Source: Hydrogenophaga sp.
Lineage (GTDB): Bacteria; Pseudomonadota; Gammaproteobacteria; Burkholderiales; Burkholderiaceae_C
NCBI RefSeq assembly: GCF_011390835.1
Contig: NZ_JAABRQ010000013.1
Location: 48,834-112,833, forward strand
Direction: 5' to 3'
DNA length: 64,000 nt
Part shown: one piece after another, positions 26,775-34,905 of the stretch
Layout of the letters: every line of letters begins with the position of its first letter
How positions within the stretch are numbered: position 1 is the first letter of the stretch
Position numbers and translations under genes: made by a program
The notes under the pieces: generated by a model
What the model saw: the letters and a program-made list of their open reading frames with translations, nothing else
What the model was told of the DNA's origin: nothing
The model's database searches: none

Positions 26775-27478
26775 CCAATGGCTCTCCGCCCATGAAGCAG
26801 CTTGCGCTGGACATTGGCCTGGCGCCCACGCCCACGTTGGAGAGCTTTGTGCCGGTGGGCAACGAGGCGGTGCTGGAACACCTCAAACTCTGGGCCGGCA
26901 ACCCATTGCGCTCGCCCGTGCCCACCTTCCTCTGGGGTGAGAGCGGCAGTGGCAAGACGCATTTGCTGCGCGCGGTGCGAGAGTCGCTGCGCGAGCAGGG
27001 CGTGCGCGTCGGCTGGATCGACGCAAGCACCCTGCACCCCACTGATTACGACGAGCACTGGGACGCGGTGCTGCTCGACGACTGCCAGCTCTACACCGCC
27101 GACCAGCAGGCGGCTGCGTTCAACTGGTTCGTCAACGCGCAGAGCCCGGCCCACGGCCCGGCGCGCTGGGTGCTGGCCGCCGCCGACCGCCCGCCGGCCG
27201 ACCTGAAGCTGCGCGAAGACCTGCGCACCCGCCTGGGCTGGGGCCATGTGTTCCAGCTGCTGGCCCTGGGCGAGACCGAGCGGCGCGCTGTGCTGCGCCG
27301 CGCCGCCGACGAGCGCGGCCTGTTCCTGAGTGACGAGGTCATGGACTTCATGCTCAACCGGTTTGCCCGCGATCTTTCCAGCCTGATGGCGCTGCTGCTG
27401 CAGCTCGACGCCTACGGCCTGCGCACCAAACGCGCCGTGACCATTCCGCTCATCAAGTCCATGCTGGACAACGACTGA
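26771..27478 (+). CDS. hda: DnaA regulatory inactivator Hda
   Basis: Hda binds the DNA-loaded beta clamp and stimulates hydrolysis of DnaA-ATP, preventing over-initiation. The 235-residue protein is DnaA domain III-like. It has an N-terminal clamp-binding pentapeptide-like QLALDI (10-15), Walker A GESGSGKT (56-63), a Walker B-like VLLDDCQ, sensor segments and the VLRRAADERGLFLSDEVMDFMLNRFARDLSSLMALL helical lid with the Arg finger region. The start overlaps the upstream permease gene. Initiation at the internal ATG (26792) would place the clamp motif almost at the terminus and cannot be excluded. Confidence 0.93.
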   Translation: MTNGSPPMKQLALDIGLAPTPTLESFVPVGNEAVLEHLKLWAGNPLRSPVPTFLWGESGSGKTHLLRAVRESLREQGVRVGWIDASTLHPTDYDEHWDAVLLDDCQLYTADQQAAAFNWFVNAQSPAHGPARWVLAAADRPPADLKLREDLRTRLGWGHVFQLLALGETERRAVLRRAADERGLFLSDEVMDFMLNRFARDLSSLMALLLQLDAYGLRTKRAVTIPLIKSMLDND

Positions 27479-27525
27479 CCCCACCCGCGAGCCCGGTTGC
27501 CCGGCGCTTCGCTGAATCAACTTTC

Positions 27526-28209
27526 ATGTCTGCCTCTTCCGTGCGCCTCGCCCTGTTTGATCTCGACCACACCCTGCTGCCGCTCGACTCCGATCACGCT
27601 TGGGGTGCCTTCACCGTGGAGCTGGGCTGGCGCGATGCAGAGACCCACAGCCGCGCCAACGACGCCTTTTACGAGCAATACCAGGCGGGCACGCTGGATA
27701 TCGCCGAGTACGTGCGCTTCGCCACCAGCGCAGTCCGCGAACACGGACAGCAGCGAGCGGCCGAGGCCCACGCGCGCTTCATGGAGCAGGTGATCCGCCC
27801 AGCCATGAAGCCACAGGCGCTGGAACTGGTGCGTGCGCACGAGGCCGCAGGCGACGTGGTGATCATCGTCACCGCCACCAACGAATTTGTCACCCGCCCC
27901 ATCGCCCAGGCCTTTGGCGTGGACGAGCTGATCGCAATCGAGCTCGAGCGCGATGTCCAGGGTGAGCCCACCGGCGAAATCCGGGGCACGCCCTCGTTTC
28001 GCGACGGCAAGGTCGCGCGTGTGGAACAATGGCTGGTTGAGCGCGGCCTGTCCTGGGACCGTGTCGCGCACAGCAGCTTCTACAGCGACTCGATCAACGA
28101 TCTGCCGCTGCTGGAAAAAGTGCACCAGCCCGTGGCCACCAACCCGGACCAGCGCCTCAGCGCCATCGCCACCGAGCGCGGCTGGCGCATCCTGAACCTA
28201 TTCGAATGA
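27526..28209 (+). CDS. HAD-IB family phosphatase (SerB-like)
   Basis: The 227-residue protein has HAD motif I FDLDHTLLP (nucleophile Asp12, Asp14), motif II VIIVTATN, a basic motif III region and motif IV YSDSINDLPLL. Together these place it in subfamily IB near phosphoserine phosphatase, in the group annotated HAD-IB hydrolases that often precede pcnB in Burkholderiales. It may act on histidinol phosphate, phosphoserine or another small phosphoester; sequence does not decide. The stop overlaps the pcnB start (ATGA). Confidence 0.9.
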   Translation: MSASSVRLALFDLDHTLLPLDSDHAWGAFTVELGWRDAETHSRANDAFYEQYQAGTLDIAEYVRFATSAVREHGQQRAAEAHARFMEQVIRPAMKPQALELVRAHEAAGDVVIIVTATNEFVTRPIAQAFGVDELIAIELERDVQGEPTGEIRGTPSFRDGKVARVEQWLVERGLSWDRVAHSSFYSDSINDLPLLEKVHQPVATNPDQRLSAIATERGWRILNLFE

Positions 28210-29870
28210 TCAAGAAATTTTTTGACAAGCTGCTGGGCAAAGCCGGTGGCACTAAATCAGCCCCGATCCCGAAGTTTGGCAAACGCGAAGACGTGCCGGT
28301 GGAGATGCACGGCATCGACCGCAGCCTGGTCGACCAGCGCGCGCTTGACGTGGTGCACACCTTGAAGCAAGGCGGCTTTGAGGCCTACATCGTCGGTGGC
28401 GCGGTACGCGACCTGCTGCTCGGCCTGCGTCCCAAAGACTTTGACGTGGCCACCAGCGCCACGCCCGAACAGGTCAAGAGCCTGTTTCGCCGCGCCTTCA
28501 TCATCGGTCGGCGCTTTCGCATCGTGCATGTGGTCTATGGCCGCGGGCGTGAGCACGAGATGATCGAGGTCTCCACCTTCCGAGCCTACCTTGACAGCGC
28601 CGACGCCGATCAGGTCCAGGGCAATGAGCGCACCAGCAAAGGCCAGCTCGCAGGCATGACTCACGCCGTGGACGCCAGCGGCCGCGTGCTGCGAGACAAC
28701 GTCTGGGGTCCGATCGAGCAAGACGCGGCCCGCCGCGACTTCTCCATCAACGCGATGTACTACGACCCCGAGTCGCAGATCGTGGTCGACTTCCACCACG
28801 GCATCCGCGACGCGAAGAAAAAAACACTGCGCATGATTGGCGATGCCGCCACCCGCTACCGCGAAGACCCGGTGCGCATTATTCGCGCCGTGCGTTTCGG
28901 CGCCAAGCTCAGCCACCTCGGTTTCAGTTTTGACGCCAAGACGCTCGCTCCCCTGGCCTCGTCTCGCGGTTTGCTGGCCGACGTCCCGCAAAGCCGCTTG
29001 TTCGACGAAATGCTCAAGCTGCTGCAGACCGGCCATGCGCTCGACAGTGTGGCCCAGCTGCGCCAGGTAGGGCTGGACACCGGCATCTACCCGCTGCTTG
29101 ACGTGGTGGTGCAGCGCGCCGACGACCCGTTCGTGAAACTCGCCCTGCAAGATACCGACCGCCGCGTCGGCGAGGGCAAGCCGGTGGCGCCCAGCTTCCT
29201 GCTGGCCTGCGTGTTGTGGTCCGATGTTCGTACCGGCTGGCAGCAACGTTTGCAGCCGCGCGGCAACCAGCGCCCGCCCGCGCCCATGGCGGCGCTGCTT
29301 GACGCGGTGGATGACGTGTTTGAAAACCGTATCGGTGACGTGTCTGGCCGCGGCAAGCTCGGCGCCGACATGCGCGAAATCTGGCTCATGCAGCCGCGCT
29401 TTGACAAGCGCGTGGGCAACGGCCCGTTCAGCCTGGTGGACCAGGTGCGTTTTCGCGCCGGATTTGATTTCCTGCGCCTGCGCGCCCAAGTCGGCGAGGT
29501 GGAGGAGGAGCTGGCCCACTGGTGGGAAACCTTCCAGAACGTGAGCGACGTCATGCGCGAAGACATGGTCGACGCGCAGCGCAGCAACCAGCCTGGCCGC
29601 AGCGCCGGCGGCTCGCGCAGCCGCCGCGTCAAACCGACCGATGCCGATCACCCCGCGAGCGCGGCCGGTGCACCGCAAGACGATCCGCGCTTTCGTCGCG
29701 ATGACACTGCCGGTGACGACGCGGGCGAACACGATAGCGCTCCCGACCAGCCTGGCTCTGCCGAAGCTGGGGATGCGCCTTCACCGGCCAAGAAGCGCCG
29801 CCGCCGCCGTCGCAAGCCCGGTGGCGCTGCCGCCGCGCCCGACGCGGGCGGCCCGGTCGCTGGCGACTGA
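28206..29870 (+). CDS. pcnB: Poly(A) polymerase I
   Basis: PcnB adds poly(A) tails that promote RNA decay. The 554-residue protein has the nucleotidyltransferase core with VGGAVRDLLLG (63-73) and DFDVATSATP (78-87), followed by the class II signature ARRDFSINAMYYDP and RYREDPVRIIRAVRFGAKL. The C-terminus is long and disordered, ending in a highly basic KKRRRRRRKPGG stretch that likely binds RNA. It is translationally coupled to the HAD gene and is followed 18 bases later by folK, the usual pcnB-folK order. Confidence 0.95.
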   Translation: MIKKFFDKLLGKAGGTKSAPIPKFGKREDVPVEMHGIDRSLVDQRALDVVHTLKQGGFEAYIVGGAVRDLLLGLRPKDFDVATSATPEQVKSLFRRAFIIGRRFRIVHVVYGRGREHEMIEVSTFRAYLDSADADQVQGNERTSKGQLAGMTHAVDASGRVLRDNVWGPIEQDAARRDFSINAMYYDPESQIVVDFHHGIRDAKKKTLRMIGDAATRYREDPVRIIRAVRFGAKLSHLGFSFDAKTLAPLASSRGLLADVPQSRLFDEMLKLLQTGHALDSVAQLRQVGLDTGIYPLLDVVVQRADDPFVKLALQDTDRRVGEGKPVAPSFLLACVLWSDVRTGWQQRLQPRGNQRPPAPMAALLDAVDDVFENRIGDVSGRGKLGADMREIWLMQPRFDKRVGNGPFSLVDQVRFRAGFDFLRLRAQVGEVEEELAHWWETFQNVSDVMREDMVDAQRSNQPGRSAGGSRSRRVKPTDADHPASAAGAPQDDPRFRRDDTAGDDAGEHDSAPDQPGSAEAGDAPSPAKKRRRRRRKPGGAAAAPDAGGPVAGD

Positions 29871-29888
29871 TCCAGGACCCAGCGCGGT

Positions 29889-30374
29889 GTGAGCGAGCAG
29901 CGCGACGAAGTCATCGCCTACGTGGGGCTTGGCGCCAACCTGGGCGATTCGCCCCAAGCGGTGCGCGATGCGATCGCCGCCCTGGCGGCCACACCTGGCG
30001 TATCGCTCGTCCAGGCCTCCAGCCTTTACCGCAGCGCCCCGGTGGACGCCACCGGCCCCGACTACATCAACGCCGTGGCCTGCATCTCCACCCGCCTCAC
30101 CGCGCCCGCCCTGCTGCACGCCCTGCAGGCTATCGAAAACACCGCTGGCCGCGAGCGCCCTTACCGCAACGCCCCGCGTACGCTGGACCTGGACCTGCTG
30201 CTGTATGGCGATGCGGGCATCGCGTCGCCCGATCTCACGGTGCCTCACCCGCGCATGGGCGAGCGGGCGTTTGTGCTGCTGCCTTTGCGGGAGATATCAC
30301 CTGGGTTGATTGGGGATGAGGATCTGCAGGCGGTATCGTTACAGGTGGTTGAGCAGCTTGGCTCTTTCGAGTGA
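29889..30374 (+). CDS. folK: Hydroxymethyldihydropterin pyrophosphokinase
   Basis: FolK transfers pyrophosphate from ATP to 6-hydroxymethyl-7,8-dihydropterin in folate synthesis. The 161-residue protein has YVGLGANLGD at 11-20, SSLYRSAPV, the family signature NAPRTLDLDLLLYG with the Mg-binding Asp pair, and VPHPRMGERAFVLLPL. It starts with GTG at 29889, the only start giving the family N-terminus, 18 bases after pcnB. Confidence 0.94.
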   Translation: MSEQRDEVIAYVGLGANLGDSPQAVRDAIAALAATPGVSLVQASSLYRSAPVDATGPDYINAVACISTRLTAPALLHALQAIENTAGRERPYRNAPRTLDLDLLLYGDAGIASPDLTVPHPRMGERAFVLLPLREISPGLIGDEDLQAVSLQVVEQLGSFE

Positions 30375-30512
30375 GCGAAGCGTGAATCCTGGTGCGAAGC
30401 CGATCATCCGGGGTTGATGCCGATTGTCCGTAAGCGGGAAGACGCGTGACATGGCCCCGTCGGCATACGCGCCATTGCCAGATCGACAACCGCGTTATCA
30501 CGCAGGAGACCA

Positions 30513-30635
30513 GTGAATGTTCAGAGCCACGTGATGATTGGATCCAACGACATTGAGCGTTCCAAGCGTTTCTATGGCGCCGTTGGCTCCATGACGCACC
30601 ACCCGCATCTTGATTTTTTCGTCTCAGATGCGTGA
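30513..30635 (+). pseudogene. Truncated VOC/glyoxalase-fold gene remnant
   Basis: A GTG preceded by AGGAG opens a 40-codon frame whose first 24 residues (VNVQSHVMIGSNDIERSKRFY and onward) match the N-terminal strand and helix of VOC dioxygenase-like proteins, which begin SHVMIGSNDxxRSKxFYD. After that the frame loses similarity and stops at 30633. A real VOC protein has about 120-140 residues, so the rest was lost by an internal deletion. The remnant lies between folK and the NIPSNAP gene, in DNA that looks somewhat less GC-rich than its surroundings. Confidence 0.7.
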
Positions 30636-30660
30636 CCCATCACACCAAGGATCCCACTCG

Positions 30661-30987
30661 ATGCCCACCATCTACGAAAAACGCACCTACTCTGTGGTTG
30701 TCGGCCAAATGGCGGAGGTCGTCCGCCTCTATTCGACACTGGGTTGGCCCGCACTGGAAGCGGGTGGCTTCTCCAAGAATCTGATCGGCTACTTCATCTC
30801 AGACACCGGTGAACTGCATCAGCTGGTTCACCTCTGGCGTTTCGAAAGCGACGAGGATCGTAGAGAATTCTGGAGGAAGCTTTTTGCAGATTCCGACTTC
30901 ATGGCGTTCGCCAAGCAGTTGCGCCCGCTGGTCAAAACGCAGGGCAATCAGCTTCTTCTGGCCGCACCCTGGGGTCCGCAGCCCTAG
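30661..30987 (+). CDS. NIPSNAP family protein
   Basis: The 108-residue protein belongs to the NIPSNAP family of dimeric alpha-beta barrel proteins: it begins IYEKRTYSVVVGQMAEVV, has LIGYFISDTGELHQLVHLWRFES in the middle, and ends with a helix around FAKQLRPLV. No catalytic function is established; relatives include aldoxime-type and monooxygenase-like folds. The ATG at 30661 has AAGGA upstream. It lies just downstream of the VOC remnant and appears to be a single-gene unit. Confidence 0.85.
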   Translation: MPTIYEKRTYSVVVGQMAEVVRLYSTLGWPALEAGGFSKNLIGYFISDTGELHQLVHLWRFESDEDRREFWRKLFADSDFMAFAKQLRPLVKTQGNQLLLAAPWGPQP

Positions 30988-31051
30988 ACCGCCTGGTTGC
31001 AGGCGCGTGCATGCAGCACACGGTCCCCGACTTGAGCGCTCAGCCTGCTCG

Positions 31052-31687
31052 CTACGGGGCCAGCCGTTCCCGCAACCACCCGCCTTCAGCCTGCTCCGTG
31101 TAGCGCAGCCGATCGTGCAGCCGGCTCTTGCGGCCTTGCCAGAACTCCCAGCGTTCGGGTTTCAGGCGGTAGCCGCCCCAGTGGGGCGGGCGGGGTGGTT
31201 GCAGCAGGAATTGCGCACCGTACTTGGCCGCGTTGGCCACCAGCACCGCGCGGCTGTCGATGACTTCGCTTTGTGGGCTGGCCCAGGCCCCGATGCGGCT
31301 GTCCAGCGGTCGGCTTTTGAAATAGGCGTCGCTTTCTTCATCGCTCACTTTTTCGACCACGCCCTCGATGCGCACCACCCGCTCCAGCTCGACCCAGTGA
31401 AACTGCAGGGCGGCAAACGGATTGCCTGCGAGTTCGCGGCCCTTGCGGCTGCCGTAGTTGGTGTACCAGACGATGCCTTGCGCGTCGAAGCCCTTGATCA
31501 GCACCACGCGGGTGCTGGGCCGCAGGTCCGATCCCACGGTGGCCACGGTCATGGCGTTGGGCTCAGGTACCTCGCTGCTGATGGCTTCCTGCAGCCAGCG
31601 GTCGAATTGCCGCAGCGGGTCGGGGTCGGAAGCGGACTCGCTGAGTTCGGCTTTTTCGTAGCTTTTGCGCAGATCGGCGATGTTCAT
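31052..31687 (-). CDS. pdxH: Pyridoxamine/pyridoxine 5'-phosphate oxidase
   Basis: PdxH oxidises PNP and PMP to pyridoxal phosphate with FMN, the last step of vitamin B6 synthesis and salvage. The 211-residue protein has [40 protein letters not shown], the [14 protein letters not shown] loop and the conserved C-terminal RLHDRLRY with GWLRERLAP at the end. The start at 31687 fits the family N-terminus ([10 protein letters not shown]). An upstream ATG at 31723 overlaps the previous gene's stop (ATGA) and would add 12 residues; it is a possible coupled start. Confidence 0.95.
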   Translation of the reverse strand: MNIADLRKSYEKAELSESASDPDPLRQFDRWLQEAISSEVPEPNAMTVATVGSDLRPSTRVVLIKGFDAQGIVWYTNYGSRKGRELAGNPFAALQFHWVELERVVRIEGVVEKVSDEESDAYFKSRPLDSRIGAWASPQSEVIDSRAVLVANAAKYGAQFLLQPPRPPHWGGYRLKPERWEFWQGRKSRLHDRLRYTEQAEGGWLRERLAP

Positions 31688-31719
31688 GCGTTCAGTATAG
31701 GCAGCGTGTTGTTCGGAAC

Positions 31720-32367
31720 TCATTCGGCTAGACGCAGCAGGCGCGCCAGCGCCCGGTCTTCGATACCGTGCTCGCGCAGGCCTTGCAGGGTCTGGCGGGC
31801 GTAGTCCAGCGTACTGCCGTAGCGGCCCACCGAATGGGTGAAGATCTCGCGGTAGTGATCGTCGCCCAGCGGGCCGGTGTAGTTGGGGCTGCGGCGCGAG
31901 AGTGTGAAGGTGAGCGCGGGCACCAGGCCCTGGGCTGTCTGGCAGGGCAGCCATTTCGGGTCGTACACCGGGTTGGGCATTTCGCGCGCCCAGAGCGCGG
32001 GCATAAGCGCTTCGACCCGTTCATGCGGAATACGCAGCGCTAAGCCTTGCACGCTGCCGCCGCGCATAAGGGCAAACACCAGGCCGGGCCGCTCGGGCGT
32101 GCCGCGGTTGACGCGGCTCCACATCTGCAGGCAGCGGTGGTGACCGTGCACGCGGGCCAGCCGGGTCTCCACCGCCTCAAACTCCGGGCGCCAGACCAGC
32201 GAGGCGTAGCCAAACACCCAGAGATCTGGCCGTGGCCCCTGGGCGCGCCAGGCGGCCAGGGTGTCGGCCATCATCTGCTCGCCGTTGCGTTCGGCCGGCA
32301 CCCAGGTGCGCGGCCGAGGGAGGCGGGGTAGGGTGATGGGGGCAGGCCGTTCGGTGTGGGTGGGCAT
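31720..32367 (-). CDS. ChaC-like gamma-glutamylcyclotransferase
   Basis: The 215-residue protein matches the ChaC family: the substrate-binding VFGYASLVW loop (about 51-59), then [30 protein letters not shown]. The latter segment leads into the catalytic Glu region around [16 protein letters not shown]. ChaC enzymes cleave glutathione to 5-oxoproline and Cys-Gly in the cytosol. It lies directly upstream of pdxH on the same strand and is probably co-transcribed, given the possible overlapping pdxH start. Confidence 0.86.
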   Translation of the reverse strand: MPTHTERPAPITLPRLPRPRTWVPAERNGEQMMADTLAAWRAQGPRPDLWVFGYASLVWRPEFEAVETRLARVHGHHRCLQMWSRVNRGTPERPGLVFALMRGGSVQGLALRIPHERVEALMPALWAREMPNPVYDPKWLPCQTAQGLVPALTFTLSRRSPNYTGPLGDDHYREIFTHSVGRYGSTLDYARQTLQGLREHGIEDRALARLLRLAE

Positions 32368-32475
32368 TTACAATCGTGGGTTGTTCAGGCTGGCTGTGTT
32401 CACGCCTCGCCATCCGCCAGCGAGGCTTGTCCCGGCGCTGGCGCATCGATTTCTTTTTTTCACGGAGTCTGTTTC

Positions 32476-33000
32476 ATGTCTTCCCAAGATACCGACGAGG
32501 ATAGCCGCGTCGTCGCAGTGGTTGTGATTTTTGCGATTTTGCTGGCCGTGGGCGTAGCCCTGGGCTTCGGCATCCACAAGGCCCGTGGTGGTGGCGCTGC
32601 GGCCTCCGCTTCGATGTCCGCACCGGCCGCGGACGGGGCGCAAGCCGCTGCCATGCCGGCGGTGGGCGATGACGCCAGCGTGGTGGTGGAAAACGGCGTG
32701 GTCAAGTTCTACTTCGCTTCCGGCAAGGCCGATCTGGCCACCGGTGCGCTGGACGCGCTGGGCGACGCGATTGCCGCCGCCCAGGCCGGCAAGCAGCTGG
32801 TGATTTCGGGCTTCCACGACGCCACTGGCGATGCAGCCTTCAACGCCGAGCTGGCCAAGCAGCGCGCCATGGGCGTGCGCAATGCGCTCATGGGCGCCGG
32901 CGTGGCCGAAACCAGCATCGAGCTCAAAAAGCCGGAGGAGACCACCGGCAGCGGCAACAACGCCGAGGCGCGTCGCGTAGAGGTGATGATTGCGCAGTAA
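32476..33000 (+). CDS. OmpA-C-like peptidoglycan-associated membrane protein
   Basis: The 174-residue protein has a short cytoplasmic N-terminus (SSQDTDEDSR), one membrane segment (about 11-31), an Ala-rich linker, and an OmpA-C-like domain: VVKFYFASGKADLATGALDAL, ISGFHDATGDAAFNAELAKQRAMGVRNAL, and the tail NNAEARRVEVMI. The usual peptidoglycan-binding pattern has Asp in the first strand and a TD at the second; here these are degenerate (SGFHDATGD), so binding may be altered. The ATG at 32476 has GGAG eight bases before it. It is divergent from the ChaC-like gene. Confidence 0.87.
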   Translation: MSSQDTDEDSRVVAVVVIFAILLAVGVALGFGIHKARGGGAAASASMSAPAADGAQAAAMPAVGDDASVVVENGVVKFYFASGKADLATGALDALGDAIAAAQAGKQLVISGFHDATGDAAFNAELAKQRAMGVRNALMGAGVAETSIELKKPEETTGSGNNAEARRVEVMIAQ

Positions 33001-33024
33001 GCCTCGCTCATCTGGCGAAAAAAT

Positions 33025-33046
33025 GCCCGGCTTGTCCGGGCTTTTT
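33025..33046 (+). terminator. Rho-independent terminator between convergent genes
   Basis: Stem GCCCGG / CCGGGC with a CTTGT loop, preceded by an A run and followed by TTTTT. It lies 24 bases after the OmpA-like gene, and its minus-strand reading can also terminate gloA. Confidence 0.88.
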
Positions 33047-33077
33047 GCTGGGCGAAACCTGTCTGCCCGGTGGGGAT

Positions 33078-33488
33078 TCAACCCAGACCAACGCCGGTGG
33101 CGTGTTCGGGGCGCTGGATGAGCTCGATCTTGTAGCCGTCGGGGTCGGTCACGAACGCGATCACCGTCTTGCCACCCTTGACCGGGCCGGCTTCGCGCGT
33201 CACGTTGCCGCCGGCCGCCTTGATCTTGTCGCAGGCGGCGTAGGCGTCGACCACGCCGAGCGCGATGTGGCCGTAGGCCGTGCCCATCTCGTAGCTTTCG
33301 GTGCCCCAGTTGTGGGTGAGCTCGATCTCGGCCTGCGCCGGGTTGCCCTCGTAACCCACAAAGGCCAGAGAGTACTTGTACTCGGGATTCTCCGAGGTGC
33401 GCAGCAATTGCATCCCCAGCACCTGGGTGTAGAAGTCGATGGATCGCTGCAGGTTGCCCACGCGCAGCATGGTGTGAAGAAGTCGCAT
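33078..33488 (-). CDS. gloA: Lactoylglutathione lyase (glyoxalase I)
   Basis: GloA isomerises the methylglyoxal-glutathione hemithioacetal to S-lactoylglutathione. The 136-residue protein has the family core [29 protein letters not shown] with metal ligand His5, [14 protein letters not shown] (metal-binding Glu), GHIALGVVD with the second His, and [14 protein letters not shown] with the last Glu. An AGGA site precedes the ATG at 33488, which fits the family start better than an upstream in-frame alternative. Confidence 0.95.
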   Translation of the reverse strand: MRLLHTMLRVGNLQRSIDFYTQVLGMQLLRTSENPEYKYSLAFVGYEGNPAQAEIELTHNWGTESYEMGTAYGHIALGVVDAYAACDKIKAAGGNVTREAGPVKGGKTVIAFVTDPDGYKIELIQRPEHATGVGLG

Positions 33489-33522
33489 GCCAGAAGTCCT
33501 TGCCTGATGGTTCAAAAGTGAA

Positions 33523-34107
33523 TTATGTCGTCGCCCCGCCGGCTGGCTTGTGTTTCAGGTCGAACACCAGACAGGTCGTGGTGGCATGGGCGTAGAGCGT
33601 GCCGTCGGGACCGACCAGCTGCGCATCGGCCGTAGCGAGCTGGCGACCGCAGTGGATGACGCGGCCAATCGCGCGCACCCGCGGCACCTTGAGGGTAAGG
33701 GCACGCACGATGTTCACGCTCAGCTCGGCGGTGGTGTAACCGCGGCCCGGCAGCATTTTGGTGTGCACGGCACAGCCCAGCGCAGAGTCCAGGATGGTGG
33801 CGAACCAGCCGCCGTGAACCGTGCCCATGGGGTTGAGGTGCTGCGGCCCCGGTGTGCCCTGAAAGGTGGCGGTGCCGTCGCCGATGTCGATCGCCATGAA
33901 GTCGAGCGTGCGCGCGATGGCTGCAAAAGGCAGCTCGCCGCGCAGCATGGCCTGCATCTGCTCCAGGCCCGACTTGCCCATGATCTGCTCGGGCTGCGCC
34001 GCGCCTGGCCCCGGGCCAGTGCTCAGGAGCTGCTGGACGGCGGCCTCTTCAGTCAGCCAATTCTCAAGTTGATTGGGTGCGGTCATGGATTGGTGGGCTG
34101 AGGACAT
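33523..34107 (-). CDS. PaaI family acyl-CoA thioesterase
   Basis: This hot-dog fold protein (about 194 residues from the chosen start) carries the PaaI signature [27 protein letters not shown] and [13 protein letters not shown]. Family members hydrolyse aryl- or medium-chain acyl-CoA thioesters. The start is uncertain: in-frame candidates at 34125 (GTG), 34107 and 34086 (ATG) all lack a clear ribosome site, and the divergence of the N-terminal region does not help. It follows gloA's start by 34 bases on the same strand. Confidence 0.84.
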   Translation of the reverse strand: MSSAHQSMTAPNQLENWLTEEAAVQQLLSTGPGPGAAQPEQIMGKSGLEQMQAMLRGELPFAAIARTLDFMAIDIGDGTATFQGTPGPQHLNPMGTVHGGWFATILDSALGCAVHTKMLPGRGYTTAELSVNIVRALTLKVPRVRAIGRVIHCGRQLATADAQLVGPDGTLYAHATTTCLVFDLKHKPAGGATT

Positions 34108-34290
34108 GAGGAAAAGTGTAGCCACTAGCGGGTGAGGGACCTAGCAGCGTTTGGGCCGACAGGCGTGGTGCTCGTGAAATGCCCTGCAAGACCCCAGGCC
34201 GGCGCTGGCGCGGCGGCTTGCACGACAGTCTGCTTTGCATCCGCATTCCTTGTGCGCTAATCCCATCCACTTCACGGAGCCTGTCGACCC

Positions 34291-34878
34291 ATGAGCTTGA
34301 GCGAATACCTGCGCAGCCACACCGAGCTGATTGAGATGCTGATCGAAGGCGACAACCCGCATGCGTTGGCAAAGCTTTCACACGACGACGTGGAGCGGCT
34401 GCGCAACCAGCTGGACCGTGAAGAGCGCATCCGCGCCTATGTAAGTGGTCGAGTGGTCGGCGCCGGGCGTGGGTTGTGGGTGTTGACCGAGCACTCGCTG
34501 ATCGTGCTAGCCAGCGGCGGCCCGGTGCGGGTGCGCAAGCTGTCGCTGGCTGCGCTGACCCGCGTGGAGGCCGAGCGCGGGCGCTACGGGCAGACGCTGC
34601 GCGTGCGCATCGACGGCCAGACCCACGGGCTCTATGGCTGCGACACCACATACGCGGCGCTGGCTGCGCGCGTCCTGTGTGCCACCCATCCGGTGGCGTT
34701 GGCGCAGACGGCGCTGGATGACGAGGCACTGGCCGATGCCTTGCACGCGTTCGCTGAGCTGAGTCTGCGCTTGCAGCCACTGGCCCAGGCCGGTGACAGC
34801 GCCCGCCGACTCATGGAGCAGGCGATCGTCCGCGCCCGCGCCGATGGTCTGGTTCAAGCCGCTGAACTGACGTCCTGA
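34291..34878 (+). CDS. Hypothetical protein with possible PH-like domain
   Basis: The protein has 195 residues and no signal peptide or membrane segment. The N-terminus is helical and charged (YLRSHTELIEMLIEGDNPHALAKLS). The middle (about 50-115) alternates short strands with GLWVLTEHSLIVLASGGPVRVRKLSL and TLRVRIDGQTHGLYG, in the manner of bacterial PH-like domains that recognise lipids or proteins. The C-terminus is a helical Ala-rich segment. GGAG lies about 10 bases before the ATG. I recognise no specific family; function unknown. Confidence 0.7.
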   Translation: MSLSEYLRSHTELIEMLIEGDNPHALAKLSHDDVERLRNQLDREERIRAYVSGRVVGAGRGLWVLTEHSLIVLASGGPVRVRKLSLAALTRVEAERGRYGQTLRVRIDGQTHGLYGCDTTYAALAARVLCATHPVALAQTALDDEALADALHAFAELSLRLQPLAQAGDSARRLMEQAIVRARADGLVQAAELTS

Positions 34879-34905
34879 TCTTTCGGTCAGGCTCCATCGG
34901 GCGGG

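Noticed and set aside
34879..34905. Terminator between the hypothetical PH-like gene and the RND gene
   Set aside because: A CCTGA / TCAGG hairpin can be drawn but there is no T tract and the stem is short; I could not support it.
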